From assembly GCA_003453835.1 (NCBI GenBank), contig DMMN01000367.1, positions 3,494-9,570 on the forward strand: a stretch of 6,077 nt of DNA, written 5' to 3'. Position 1 is the first letter of the stretch, and each line of letters opens with the position of its first letter. The notes below the pieces were generated by a model. It was not told the origin of the DNA. It did no database searches and saw nothing but the letters and a program-made list of their open reading frames with translations. Origin of the DNA: Bacteroidota bacterium. Its GTDB lineage: Bacteria > Bacteroidota > Ignavibacteria > UBA10030. A program made the translations under genes and the position numbers. Below, in pieces: positions 1 through 5,843 of this stretch.

Positions 1-434
1 AGGAATTGATAGGTCGGCTGAAATCCGCCTATCCTCGATTCCCTCTCCTCATCCTCTTCCAACCTGCGGATAGGGCCCACGCCGAGGAGGTCGCCAGTCC
101 ATTCGACGATGTGTTCGTCTCACCGGAAACGCACTCATTTGACCAGTTCGCCGCTCTTGTTGCCCAAGTGGGCCTGCTGGTGACACCGGATACCTCTGCA
201 GTGCATCTCGCTGCGGCGTTTCACATTCCGTCCGTAGTGCTGTACGTTCAGTCAAACAAGGAGCTTCGAATCTGGGAGCCATACGCTTCGGTCAGCGAAA
301 CTCTTGTGACAGATGTCGACGACCTCACGACCATCCACTGCGATCGCGTGTATGAGGCCGTTACGAAGTTGTTGAATGCGATGCAGCCTCACTCTCCGGC
401 CAATCTCATCGACCTGCCCAGACAGCATGCGTAG
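1..434 (+). CDS. Glycosyltransferase family 9 (heptosyltransferase-like), C-terminal part, cut by left window edge
   Basis: The frame is open from the left edge (first full codon at 3) to a TAG at 432-434, giving 143 codons of the C-terminal half of a GT-B enzyme. The decisive motif is TPDTSAVHLAAA (bases 183-218). It matches the family-9 nucleotide-sugar-binding signature, in which an Asp and a His five residues later contact the ADP-heptose donor. It is followed by a hydrophobic strand (IPSVVLY) and a short C-terminal helix, as usual for the family. The N-terminal acceptor domain lies outside the window, so the true start is unknown; the TTG at 6 is not a credible start because the frame continues upstream. 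Known members transfer heptose or a similar sugar to lipid A-core on the cytoplasmic side of the inner membrane. The donor here cannot be told from sequence. The stop overlaps the next gene by 8 bases, so the two are probably co-transcribed. Confidence 0.9.
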   Translation, partial: ELIGRLKSAYPRFPLLILFQPADRAHAEEVASPFDDVFVSPETHSFDQFAALVAQVGLLVTPDTSAVHLAAAFHIPSVVLYVQSNKELRIWEPYASVSETLVTDVDDLTTIHCDRVYEAVTKLLNAMQPHSPANLIDLPRQHA

Positions 435-1590
435 AATTGTCGAGCTTCTCGAGCGCGCCTTCCGCTATGGGATCACATACCCGCTGCTGCGACTGGTCTT
501 CCACAATCCCGTAAAGAATTCCCCGATTAAGCTCGAGTCCATTACGAAGCTTCTCATCTTGCGCTACGATCGCATTGGCGACATGATCGTTACGACGCCG
601 ATCTTCCGAAATCTCAAACGATTGAATCCTGGGCTGCACATCGGCGTGTTCGCCAGTCAGACGAATGCGGAGATTCTTCGGTACGATCCGCACGTCGATT
701 CCGTGTATGTTCTGAGGTCGAATTGGTTTCGCTTGCTTGCCGAGCTGCGGCGCGCCCGACGAGAGAAGTACGAGGTGGTGCTGAATTTCGTCTTTAATCG
801 AACGACATCCGGCGGTATTCTGGCAAACCTGATCGCGCCGAAGGCTCACAAGGTTGGGCAGGGGGATGAGAAATATCAGTTCTACTTCAACCGATTGCTC
901 GCATTGGACCGCTCCTCCGCCCATCTGGTGGAGACGCTGGGGAATATCCTGAACAAGGTCTTTGGGATTGAGCTCACAGAAGAAGACCTCGAGTTTCAGA
1001 TAGTGATTGATGAAGATTCCCACAAGAGGGTAGACGCTTTCCTTGCCGAAGAGCGTTTGCGGCGGAAGACGGAACAAGCGGGGGAGTGTTTGCCGTACGT
1101 TGTTTTCAACCTCTCAGCGACAAACCCGGTAACGAAGATTTCCGTCCGACAAGCCAATGAACTCGCGCTCCATTTGTCTCAAGATCGAAGGATCAGGATC
1201 GTTGCGGTACACGCTCCCGGTGACGTCGAAATGAAACGTGTTCTGTCTTCCCTCGTTCGGGACAGGCGCTGTGTTCAGTTTCCTGAGGAGGGAACGGCCT
1301 CGCTGCTTGAGATAGCCTCGCTGATAGAAGGAGCGCTGGCTGTCATCACGCCGGATACGTCAATCATCCATTTCGCGTCGGCCACGAAAACTCCTGTCCT
1401 TGGATTCTTCACGCCGCTACAAGAGATGCATGAGTGGCTGCCGTTTCGTGTGGCGAGTCATCTTGTTAACGCTTCGGGTGACCAGCCGGTCTCCGCCATT
1501 CCGATTTCGAAGATGATTCAAGGCGTTGATCAGTTTCTGGCTCCTCTCTTCGCAGACATGACATCTTCACGACGAGTGGAGCAGACATGA
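427..1590 (+). CDS. Glycosyltransferase family 9 (heptosyltransferase-like) protein, complete
   Basis: This 387-residue GT-B protein has both family-9 halves. The N-terminal domain has ILRYDRIGDMIVTTP (44-58), the glycine-aspartate loop typical of heptosyltransferases. The C-terminal domain begins near VVFNLSA (225-231) and carries TPDTSIIHFASA (308-319), with the donor-binding Asp310 and His315. A basic, amphipathic stretch of about 43 residues precedes the first domain and may help membrane contact (inference). I chose the ATG at 427 because it overlaps the previous stop by only 8 bases. An in-frame ATG at 376 would add 17 residues lying inside the previous gene; neither start has a clear Shine-Dalgarno motif, so 427 is likely but not certain. 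The expected role is sugar transfer to a lipopolysaccharide core or similar lipid-linked glycan. With the preceding gene it forms a tandem GT9 pair, and it overlaps the ligase-type gene by 4 bases. The sugar specificity is unknown. Confidence 0.93.
   Translation: MRRIVELLERAFRYGITYPLLRLVFHNPVKNSPIKLESITKLLILRYDRIGDMIVTTPIFRNLKRLNPGLHIGVFASQTNAEILRYDPHVDSVYVLRSNWFRLLAELRRARREKYEVVLNFVFNRTTSGGILANLIAPKAHKVGQGDEKYQFYFNRLLALDRSSAHLVETLGNILNKVFGIELTEEDLEFQIVIDEDSHKRVDAFLAEERLRRKTEQAGECLPYVVFNLSATNPVTKISVRQANELALHLSQDRRIRIVAVHAPGDVEMKRVLSSLVRDRRCVQFPEEGTASLLEIASLIEGALAVITPDTSIIHFASATKTPVLGFFTPLQEMHEWLPFRVASHLVNASGDQPVSAIPISKMIQGVDQFLAPLFADMTSSRRVEQT
1578..1581 (+). promoter_or_regulatory. Ribosome binding site (GGAG) for the O-antigen ligase gene, inside the upstream coding region
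   Basis: GGAG lies 5 bases before the ATG at 1587. That ATG overlaps the upstream stop as ATGA, so the site fits start choice and translational coupling between the two genes. Confidence 0.5.
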
Positions 1591-2810
1591 ACTTCAAGGC
1601 CGTCCCGTCGAACATCACGAAAGCGGGCCTGTATTTGTTTGCTTTCAGTCTTCCTGTTTCCCACGTTCCCGCACAATTTGGCATAGGCGTTGCGTTCTTG
1701 GGCTGGATGGGTGAAGGGATTGTTCAAAATCGTTGGCAACTCCGTTGGCATCCGTTCTTCATCCCCTTGACGTTCTATTTGACCTGGAACCTCTTCTCTG
1801 CCGCTCTTTCGGCGCGTCCCGCCCATAGTCTCGGCGCCGTGCTCGACAACGAGTGGCCTCTTGTAGTGATGTTGATGATGTTCTGGACCATCCGCAACGC
1901 CGTGCTGCTCAAGCGCCTCGTGTCGGCTCTCCTGATCGCTTCTTTCGTTGCAATGGTGTACGCCATCTGGCAGACCTTTGGCGGTCTGGAGCTTTATCGT
2001 CATCTGCAACTTGATCCGATGGGATCCGGATATTTCCGGGCTGTCGGATTCTATGGTTTCTACCTGACGTTTGCCGCGTTTGCGATGACGATCTTCTTCC
2101 TGTCCGCCGCCCTGGCGGTCGAAGTGAAGAGCGGGAGACGGTGGCCGTATGTTATCACTGCGTTGGTGAGTTTCCTTGCCGTGGTCGGAACGTTTGCGCG
2201 AAGCATCTGGCTCTCTTTCGGTACAGCAATCCCCTTGTATGCGTTTACCCGGGGTCGGAAGACAGGAATAGCGGTGTCCATCGCACTCGTTGTCATCGTC
2301 GTCGCGGGCTTCCTCACCGTTCCGGCCCTTCGCTATAGAGTGGAGTCCATTACGGATCTCGGACAAAACGAGACCCGTCTCAACTTATGGCGGACCGCGT
2401 TTGCGATTTCGAATGACCACCCAATTCTTGGAATCGGAGAGGACAACTGGGATCACTTTTTTGAAAGGTACCGCGTGGATGGCTATTATGATACCGTCGT
2501 CCATCCGCACAACGACTACTTCTCGGTTCTGGTCTCTTCAGGGTATCCTGGGCTTCTTGCCTTTGTCGGAATGTGGTGCGTGGCGTTGGTGGCTGGATAC
2601 AAAGTCTCACGCACAACGAAGGACGATGCACGCCGCGCTATCGCACTCGGCTCAACGTTTTCACTTCTGGGTTTCTTGGTGGGGAGTTTCTTCCAAAACT
2701 ACTACGGCACGTTCGTGAATTGCCTTGGATGGTGGCTTGTCGTTGGGTTGATTCTCACCGCTCAATCACTCGAGGACAATGGTGATGGCGCAAAGAAGGA
2801 GGGAAGTTGA
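1587..2810 (+). CDS. O-antigen ligase / polymerase family membrane protein (Wzy_C domain)
   Basis: A 407-residue, strongly hydrophobic protein with about ten or more predicted membrane segments across its length. The Wzy_C/WaaL-type region is recognisable: ARSIWLS (204-210), then NETRLNLW (261-268), HPILGIGEDNW (278-288) and a large periplasmic-loop motif VVHPHNDYFSVLVSSGYPG (304-322). Arg205, Arg264 and the histidines at 306 and 308 occupy the positions expected of the arginine and histidine residues needed in WaaL ligases. Family members act in the inner membrane on the periplasmic face. They join undecaprenyl-linked glycan to lipid A-core (WaaL) or polymerise O-units (Wzy); some modify other polymers. 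Sequence alone does not separate these. Placement directly after two core-type GT9 genes, with a 4-base overlap, favours the lipopolysaccharide ligase role. The short C-terminal tail (SLEDNGDGAKKEGS) is hydrophilic. It is the last gene of the rightward operon. Confidence 0.92.
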   Translation: MNFKAVPSNITKAGLYLFAFSLPVSHVPAQFGIGVAFLGWMGEGIVQNRWQLRWHPFFIPLTFYLTWNLFSAALSARPAHSLGAVLDNEWPLVVMLMMFWTIRNAVLLKRLVSALLIASFVAMVYAIWQTFGGLELYRHLQLDPMGSGYFRAVGFYGFYLTFAAFAMTIFFLSAALAVEVKSGRRWPYVITALVSFLAVVGTFARSIWLSFGTAIPLYAFTRGRKTGIAVSIALVVIVVAGFLTVPALRYRVESITDLGQNETRLNLWRTAFAISNDHPILGIGEDNWDHFFERYRVDGYYDTVVHPHNDYFSVLVSSGYPGLLAFVGMWCVALVAGYKVSRTTKDDARRAIALGSTFSLLGFLVGSFFQNYYGTFVNCLGWWLVVGLILTAQSLEDNGDGAKKEGS

Positions 2811-2876
2811 TTTCTTGAGTTGAGCGTTGAGTCCAGCCAGTCTTAGTCACGCACTGCCGGCACCGCGCCTGCTCTC
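2811..2876. other. Convergent intergenic spacer with a TTGAG triplet repeat, no clear terminator
   Basis: These 66 bases separate the stop codons of two converging genes. TTGAG occurs three times (2815-2819, 2820-2824, 2827-2831), and CTCAA recurs at 2876-2880 at the end of the facing gene. TGCCGGCA at 2855-2862 is a perfect 8-base palindrome but leaves no room for a loop. I find no compact GC stem followed by a T-run on either strand, so any terminator here is not of the standard intrinsic type. Confidence 0.6.
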
Positions 2877-3743
2877 TCAAGGAAGCAGCTCATAGTTTCT
2901 GTATTCACCAATCCGCACTCCAATTCGTGACTCGATCCAATCCAGGAATCTGACGTTCATCGGTTCGTTCACGCGACTTGGATCGTACTGGAAGTTCCAA
3001 TTTTCTTTCTGCAATCTCTCCTTCATGACCGAAGGATGTGAGCCCGCAAACTCCTCCAGCTTCCTCCCGCGTTGATACTCAAAGGCGGCACCCGTACCGA
3101 CTCTCTGAACGACTCCCTCATCCGAATGCCAAAGCTTGTTGAAGCTCCGTTGCTTTGCCATCTGAGTCTCGGGAGCTTTCACCCATCCATAGTGATAGAC
3201 GGATGCATCGATCGCTTTGACACGAAGCTTGCGTTCGGCTATTCTGAAGCCCTGAGCATCCCTCCATGATCGCACTCCGATGCCGGTGCGGACGATCCGG
3301 ATCTCTTTTCTGTACCACCCGCGAGATGTTCCAACATACCGATAGCTTCCGTAGAAGTGATGGTACGAAAACAGGAGCCCCTCGACGCGCTGGTCGTTGT
3401 TGTAGCGGGCAATCGCCTCCACGATCTTGGGCAGGTCTTTCTCATGGACCACTTCGTCAGCCTGGAGGTAGAAGGCCCAATCGCCCGTTACGTGATCAAG
3501 TGCTAGGTTGGTCTGCTGTGCAAGCACCTGGCCGCCGGTGCGAAGGGTTTCGTCCCAGACAGTCTCAATGATTTTGATCTTTGGTGAGCGGATCGCCACA
3601 ATGCGGTCGAGCGTGTCATCGGCGGAATTCCCAACGGCGATGATGAACTCGTCGCAGATCGGCAGAATGGAGGAAATCGATTCGACGAAGGGATAGTCAA
3701 ACGTGACGCCGTTGCGGACAAAAGAGAAGCCGCTGAGTTTCAT
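2877..3743 (-). CDS. Glycosyltransferase family 2 protein
   Basis: A 288-residue cytoplasmic GT-A enzyme. The N-terminal fold is clear: MKLSGFSFVRNG (1-12) as first strand, AVGNSADDTLDRI (36-48) corresponding to the nucleotide-binding 'D-GS-D-T' loop, then QQTNLALDHVTGDW (76-89) and FYLQADEVVHE (91-101). The last occupies the site of the metal-binding DxD/DADE motif, here with Gln94 before Ala-Asp-Glu. Later comes HYGWVKAPE (164-172), a motif I recall from related family-2 sugar transferases of Bacteroidota-like bacteria. The nearest functional class is probably the WaaE-like glucosyltransferases of lipopolysaccharide core, but donor and acceptor are unproven. The ATG at 3743 lacks a visible Shine-Dalgarno motif and lies 24 bases after the upstream thioredoxin stop, so it is probably translated from a shared transcript. 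It faces the ligase operon tail-to-tail. The C-terminal region (about 190-288) is charged and not assigned to a domain. Confidence 0.93.
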   Translation of the reverse strand: MKLSGFSFVRNGVTFDYPFVESISSILPICDEFIIAVGNSADDTLDRIVAIRSPKIKIIETVWDETLRTGGQVLAQQTNLALDHVTGDWAFYLQADEVVHEKDLPKIVEAIARYNNDQRVEGLLFSYHHFYGSYRYVGTSRGWYRKEIRIVRTGIGVRSWRDAQGFRIAERKLRVKAIDASVYHYGWVKAPETQMAKQRSFNKLWHSDEGVVQRVGTGAAFEYQRGRKLEEFAGSHPSVMKERLQKENWNFQYDPSRVNEPMNVRFLDWIESRIGVRIGEYRNYELLP

Positions 3744-3767
3744 TGTTGCAGAGAATGAACGAAGAGG

Positions 3768-4298
3768 CTAGTTCGAGGAGCCGGACTTCCGAAGATAATC
3801 CTGAAATGATATCGTTGTGTAGTGATCGTCTCCGACAAAAGTCAAAATAGACGCGAATCGTTTCGCTTCGACGTATCCGGGGAGGAGCGTGATGGGTTTC
3901 GCATCGGGCTGCAGGAAGAGGGTGGCTGGATATCCCGTAACTCCGACTGCCTGCGCAAATCGCGCTTTGCTCAGTTTCTCGCCATTGTACGTGATTTGCT
4001 CATCCGATTCCGCATTGAGTTTCATGACGATGAACTTTGTTTTGAGGATGGCCATCACTTTCGCATCAGCGTACACTTCCCTGTCCATTTTCTTGCACCA
4101 ACCACACCAATCGGTGTACACGTCGATCAAGATCTTCTTGTTTTCCTTCATCGCAAGAGCAATGCCTTCGTCGAAGGACTTCCACGAAGGGGCGTTCGTG
4201 GTAGAGTTGCCATCTTCGGCATTTCCGAGCCGGTCGAGAACGGCCAAGACCCCGGCGCCCACAAGCAGAACAAGAATTGATGCGGTGATGACTTTCAT
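3768..4298 (-). CDS. Exported or membrane-anchored thioredoxin-fold protein (CGWC active site)
   Basis: A 176-residue protein. Residues 4-21 form one hydrophobic N-terminal segment after a short start, either an uncleaved anchor or a signal peptide; a polar linker follows to about residue 37. The thioredoxin fold contains KKILIDVYTDWCGWCKKMD (54-72), with redox cysteines Cys65 and Cys68, and the cis-proline loop TGYPATLF (121-128, Pro124). These are the only two cysteines in the protein. The C-terminal ISFQDYLRKS resembles the end of thioredoxin_7/SoxW-like proteins. The expected role is thiol-disulfide exchange outside the cytoplasm, such as reducing cytochrome c precursors or repairing exported proteins; the partner is unknown. 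WCGWCKKM is typical of DsbD-gamma-like domains. The start is well supported by AAGGAA just upstream. It is the first gene of a leftward pair with the family-2 glycosyltransferase, and is divergent from the Tat-signal gene. Confidence 0.94.
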   Translation of the reverse strand: MKVITASILVLLVGAGVLAVLDRLGNAEDGNSTTNAPSWKSFDEGIALAMKENKKILIDVYTDWCGWCKKMDREVYADAKVMAILKTKFIVMKLNAESDEQITYNGEKLSKARFAQAVGVTGYPATLFLQPDAKPITLLPGYVEAKRFASILTFVGDDHYTTISFQDYLRKSGSSN

Positions 4299-4302
4299 GA
4301 GG

Positions 4303-4308
4303 TTCCTT
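4303..4308 (-). promoter_or_regulatory. Ribosome binding site (AAGGAA) of the thioredoxin gene
   Basis: Read on the minus strand, AAGGAA lies 4 bases before the ATG at 4298-4296. It fixes that start and is among the clearest Shine-Dalgarno motifs in the window. Confidence 0.7.
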
Positions 4309-4324
4309 TTTCAGACGTGGACAA

Positions 4325-4351
4325 ATTATCATTATTGGTTTTCAATTACAA
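4325..4351 (-). promoter_or_regulatory. Possible promoter of the thioredoxin-glycosyltransferase unit
   Basis: On the minus strand, TTGTAA (4351-4346) and GATAAT (4330-4325) resemble sigma-70 -35 and -10 boxes with a 15-base spacer; TAATTT at 4328-4323 would give 17. The stretch 4321-4360 is notably AT-rich compared with its surroundings. The -10 box lies 26 bases from the ATG, which would give a short leader. If the organism uses the Bacteroidota-type promoter (TTTG and TAnnTTTG), these boxes would not be the right model. Supported only by pattern and position. Confidence 0.35.
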
Positions 4352-4394
4352 CGAAATACTCGGACATTCAGGCATCAGGGTCCACCTGTTAGAT

Positions 4395-4425
4395 GCACTG
4401 GCCTGCAAAGAAGTGTCAGGCGTGC
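4395..4425 (+). other. Imperfect hairpin in the divergent intergenic region
   Basis: GCAC (4395-4398) pairs with GTGC (4422-4425), and GCCTG (4401-4405) pairs with CAGGC (4417-4421). This gives nine base pairs with a 2-base bulge (TG) and an 11-base loop. The bases after it (CGGTTTCGTTT) are only moderately T-rich, so a terminator is not convincing and there is no rightward gene for it to end. It could be a leader structure of the Tat-signal gene, a regulator site, or chance. Confidence 0.35.
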
Positions 4426-4571
4426 CGGTTTCGTTTAGATCCATCATAATGCGCCGCCAATCACGGCTCGGCCTCTGAAATCGCGCACCGACCTCAAGCG
4501 AGCCCTTGAATCTAAGGTGAATAATGATGGTATTAGAACGCCCCGGCTTCCATCACCATCCCCAATATCAT

Positions 4572-4577
4572 AAGGAT
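4572..4577 (+). promoter_or_regulatory. Ribosome binding site (AAGGAT) that sets the start of the Tat-signal gene
   Basis: AAGGA lies 7 bases before the ATG at 4584. The same frame has an upstream ATG at 4524, but it would add 20 residues ahead of the twin-arginine motif. This site argues for the 4584 start. Confidence 0.75.
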
Positions 4578-4583
4578 ACGCTA

Positions 4584-5843
4584 ATGGATCGTCGCACTTT
4601 TTTGTCTGCCCTGTCGCTCGCCCCGGTCGCTGCCAATGAGGCCCTGAGAATGGTCGCTGACCCGTCGACCAATCCCAAACCTTCTTCTTCCGAATCAGCA
4701 TCGATGTGGACGTATCTCTGGGACATTGCCGACGAAGGGTATCAAACGGTTATGGAGAGATTGAAAGAGAACGGTTTGACGTCACTCAGCCTTGCAACCG
4801 CCTACCACGCCGGTAAGTTCCTGGCTCCGCACAATCCGAAACGGAAGGTCGTATTTCTGGAGGACGGAACAGTCTACTTCCAGCCAAACCGGGGCTCATA
4901 TGGACGTGTGAAGCCGCTCGTCAATTCGCTTGTAAAGGAAGGGCATCATCTCGCTTCGGTGAAGAAAGCGGCGGACAAGTTCGGACTCCAGACGCGGGCC
5001 TGGGTTGTCTGTTGCCATAACACACGGCTCGGCATGCAGTATCCTGAAATCGCGTGCGAGAACGCATTTGGGGACAAGATCTATCACAACTTGTGTCCGA
5101 GCAGTCGCGAGCTCCGAGAATATCTTCGGTCAATGGTCAATGACATCGCCGCTCACGGTATCGACACGATTGAGCTGGAGGCGCTTCAATTTCAGGGATA
5201 TGGACATGGTTTTCACCACGAACGCGAAGGGATAGAGCTTAGTACCGCGATGCGGTTCTTGCTTGGACTCTGTTTCTGCCCGTCGTGCCTCTCGAGAGGG
5301 AGGGACTCAGGGATGAGCCTTGAGTCGATTCGATCGTTCACCCGATCCACGTTGCAGCAGCATTTCGAAAGACCAGGGTCGATGGACGACAAGTACGGCA
5401 ATGTTGATTCTCTTCCTAAAGAGGTTTTTGAACCTTTCCTCGACTGGAGAAAATCCGTCGTCGTCTCTCTTGTCGAAGAACTTTCGGGGTTCGCCAAGTC
5501 TACAAAGCTGAGGCCGATGATGTCGCTTGATCCGGCAGCACGCGCGCTTGTGAGCATGGATGCAGCGAAGGTTTCAGAAGCGACCGGCGGCGTCCTGGCG
5601 TTGGGATACTTGAAAGACGGCGCGGCGCTGCGAGCGCCCCTGGCAGGTCTTCAGTCAATCGTCGGGAGCGCCGAAGTGACCGTGGGATTTCAGGTTGGAT
5701 TACCGGAGAGCGGGGGGAGGAAGGAATTCCTGGATAGGATGTGGGTCGCAAAGGATCTGGGAATTCGGAGCTTCAATTTCTACAACTATGGATTCATTCC
5801 TCTTGAGAATCTAAGCTGGATCAGGGAAGTGCTCCGGGGCTGA
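4584..5843 (+). CDS. Twin-arginine-signal exported protein of a conserved family of unknown function (possible TIM-barrel hydrolase)
   Basis: A 419-residue protein. MDRRTFLSALSLAPVAA (1-17) resembles a Tat signal (consensus S/T-R-R-x-F-L), so export in folded form is likely; the hydrophobic core is short and no clear cleavage site stands out. A Ser/Pro-rich linker follows (about 26-40). The mature part starts with WTYLWDIADEG (42-52). Then come ATAYHAGKFLAPHNP (71-85), WVVCCHN (140-146), a block with IELEALQFQGYGHGFHHE (196-213) and the cysteine motif LCFCPSC (229-235). I recall similar unassigned proteins, including in Actinobacteria, sharing the 'LATAYH', 'NAFGD', 'HG-HHE' and 'LG-CFC--C' pattern. 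Alternating strands and helices suggest a TIM barrel related to glycoside hydrolases; that is inference, and no catalytic pair is proven. All seven cysteines fall within 143-235. The 3' end overlaps the converging gene by 23 bases. The function remains unassigned. Confidence 0.93.
   Translation: MDRRTFLSALSLAPVAANEALRMVADPSTNPKPSSSESASMWTYLWDIADEGYQTVMERLKENGLTSLSLATAYHAGKFLAPHNPKRKVVFLEDGTVYFQPNRGSYGRVKPLVNSLVKEGHHLASVKKAADKFGLQTRAWVVCCHNTRLGMQYPEIACENAFGDKIYHNLCPSSRELREYLRSMVNDIAAHGIDTIELEALQFQGYGHGFHHEREGIELSTAMRFLLGLCFCPSCLSRGRDSGMSLESIRSFTRSTLQQHFERPGSMDDKYGNVDSLPKEVFEPFLDWRKSVVVSLVEELSGFAKSTKLRPMMSLDPAARALVSMDAAKVSEATGGVLALGYLKDGAALRAPLAGLQSIVGSAEVTVGFQVGLPESGGRKEFLDRMWVAKDLGIRSFNFYNYGFIPLENLSWIREVLRG

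Larger units (their letters stand above)
4299..4583. other. Divergent intergenic region between the thioredoxin and Tat-signal genes
   Basis: These 285 bases hold no convincing gene: reading frames crossing them have no motif and no start signal. The left third is AT-rich and probably carries the leftward promoter. The middle has a bulged hairpin (4395-4425). The right third holds the leader of the Tat-signal gene; TTGAAT (4506-4511) and TATTAG (4531-4536) are a weak rightward promoter candidate with a long 19-base spacer. ATCATTATT (4328-4336) reappears inverted as AATAATGAT (4520-4528). Confidence 0.6.

Noticed and set aside
376..426. Longer start (ATG at 376) for the second GT9 gene
   Set aside because: The added 17 residues lie entirely inside the coding end of the previous GT9 gene and show no domain character; the ATG at 427 gives a normal short overlap.
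406..1077. Minus-strand open frame of 223 codons opposite the second GT9 gene
   Set aside because: No domain or start signal, and it lies wholly within a well-supported GT9 gene.
1530..2366. Long minus-strand open frame of 278 codons opposite the O-antigen ligase gene
   Set aside because: Its translation is rich in Arg, Glu, Gly and His with no recognisable motif, whereas the opposite strand encodes a clear membrane protein with Wzy_C motifs. It is a shadow frame.
2814..2881. CTTGAG/CTCAAG pairing as a bidirectional terminator between the convergent genes
   Set aside because: Only six base pairs separated by 56 bases, with no T-run on either side.
3822..4392. Plus-strand open frames of about 150-167 codons opposite the thioredoxin gene
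   Set aside because: No motifs; the minus strand carries the CGWC active site, the cis-proline loop and a good ribosome site.
4524..4583. Longer start (ATG at 4524) for the Tat-signal gene
   Set aside because: It would put 20 residues of unremarkable, histidine-containing sequence before the twin-arginine motif, and has no ribosome site as good as AAGGAT ahead of 4584.
4444..4701. Minus-strand frame of 85 codons across the intergenic region and the Tat gene start
   Set aside because: It overlaps the Tat signal coding region, has no ribosome site and has no recognisable protein features.
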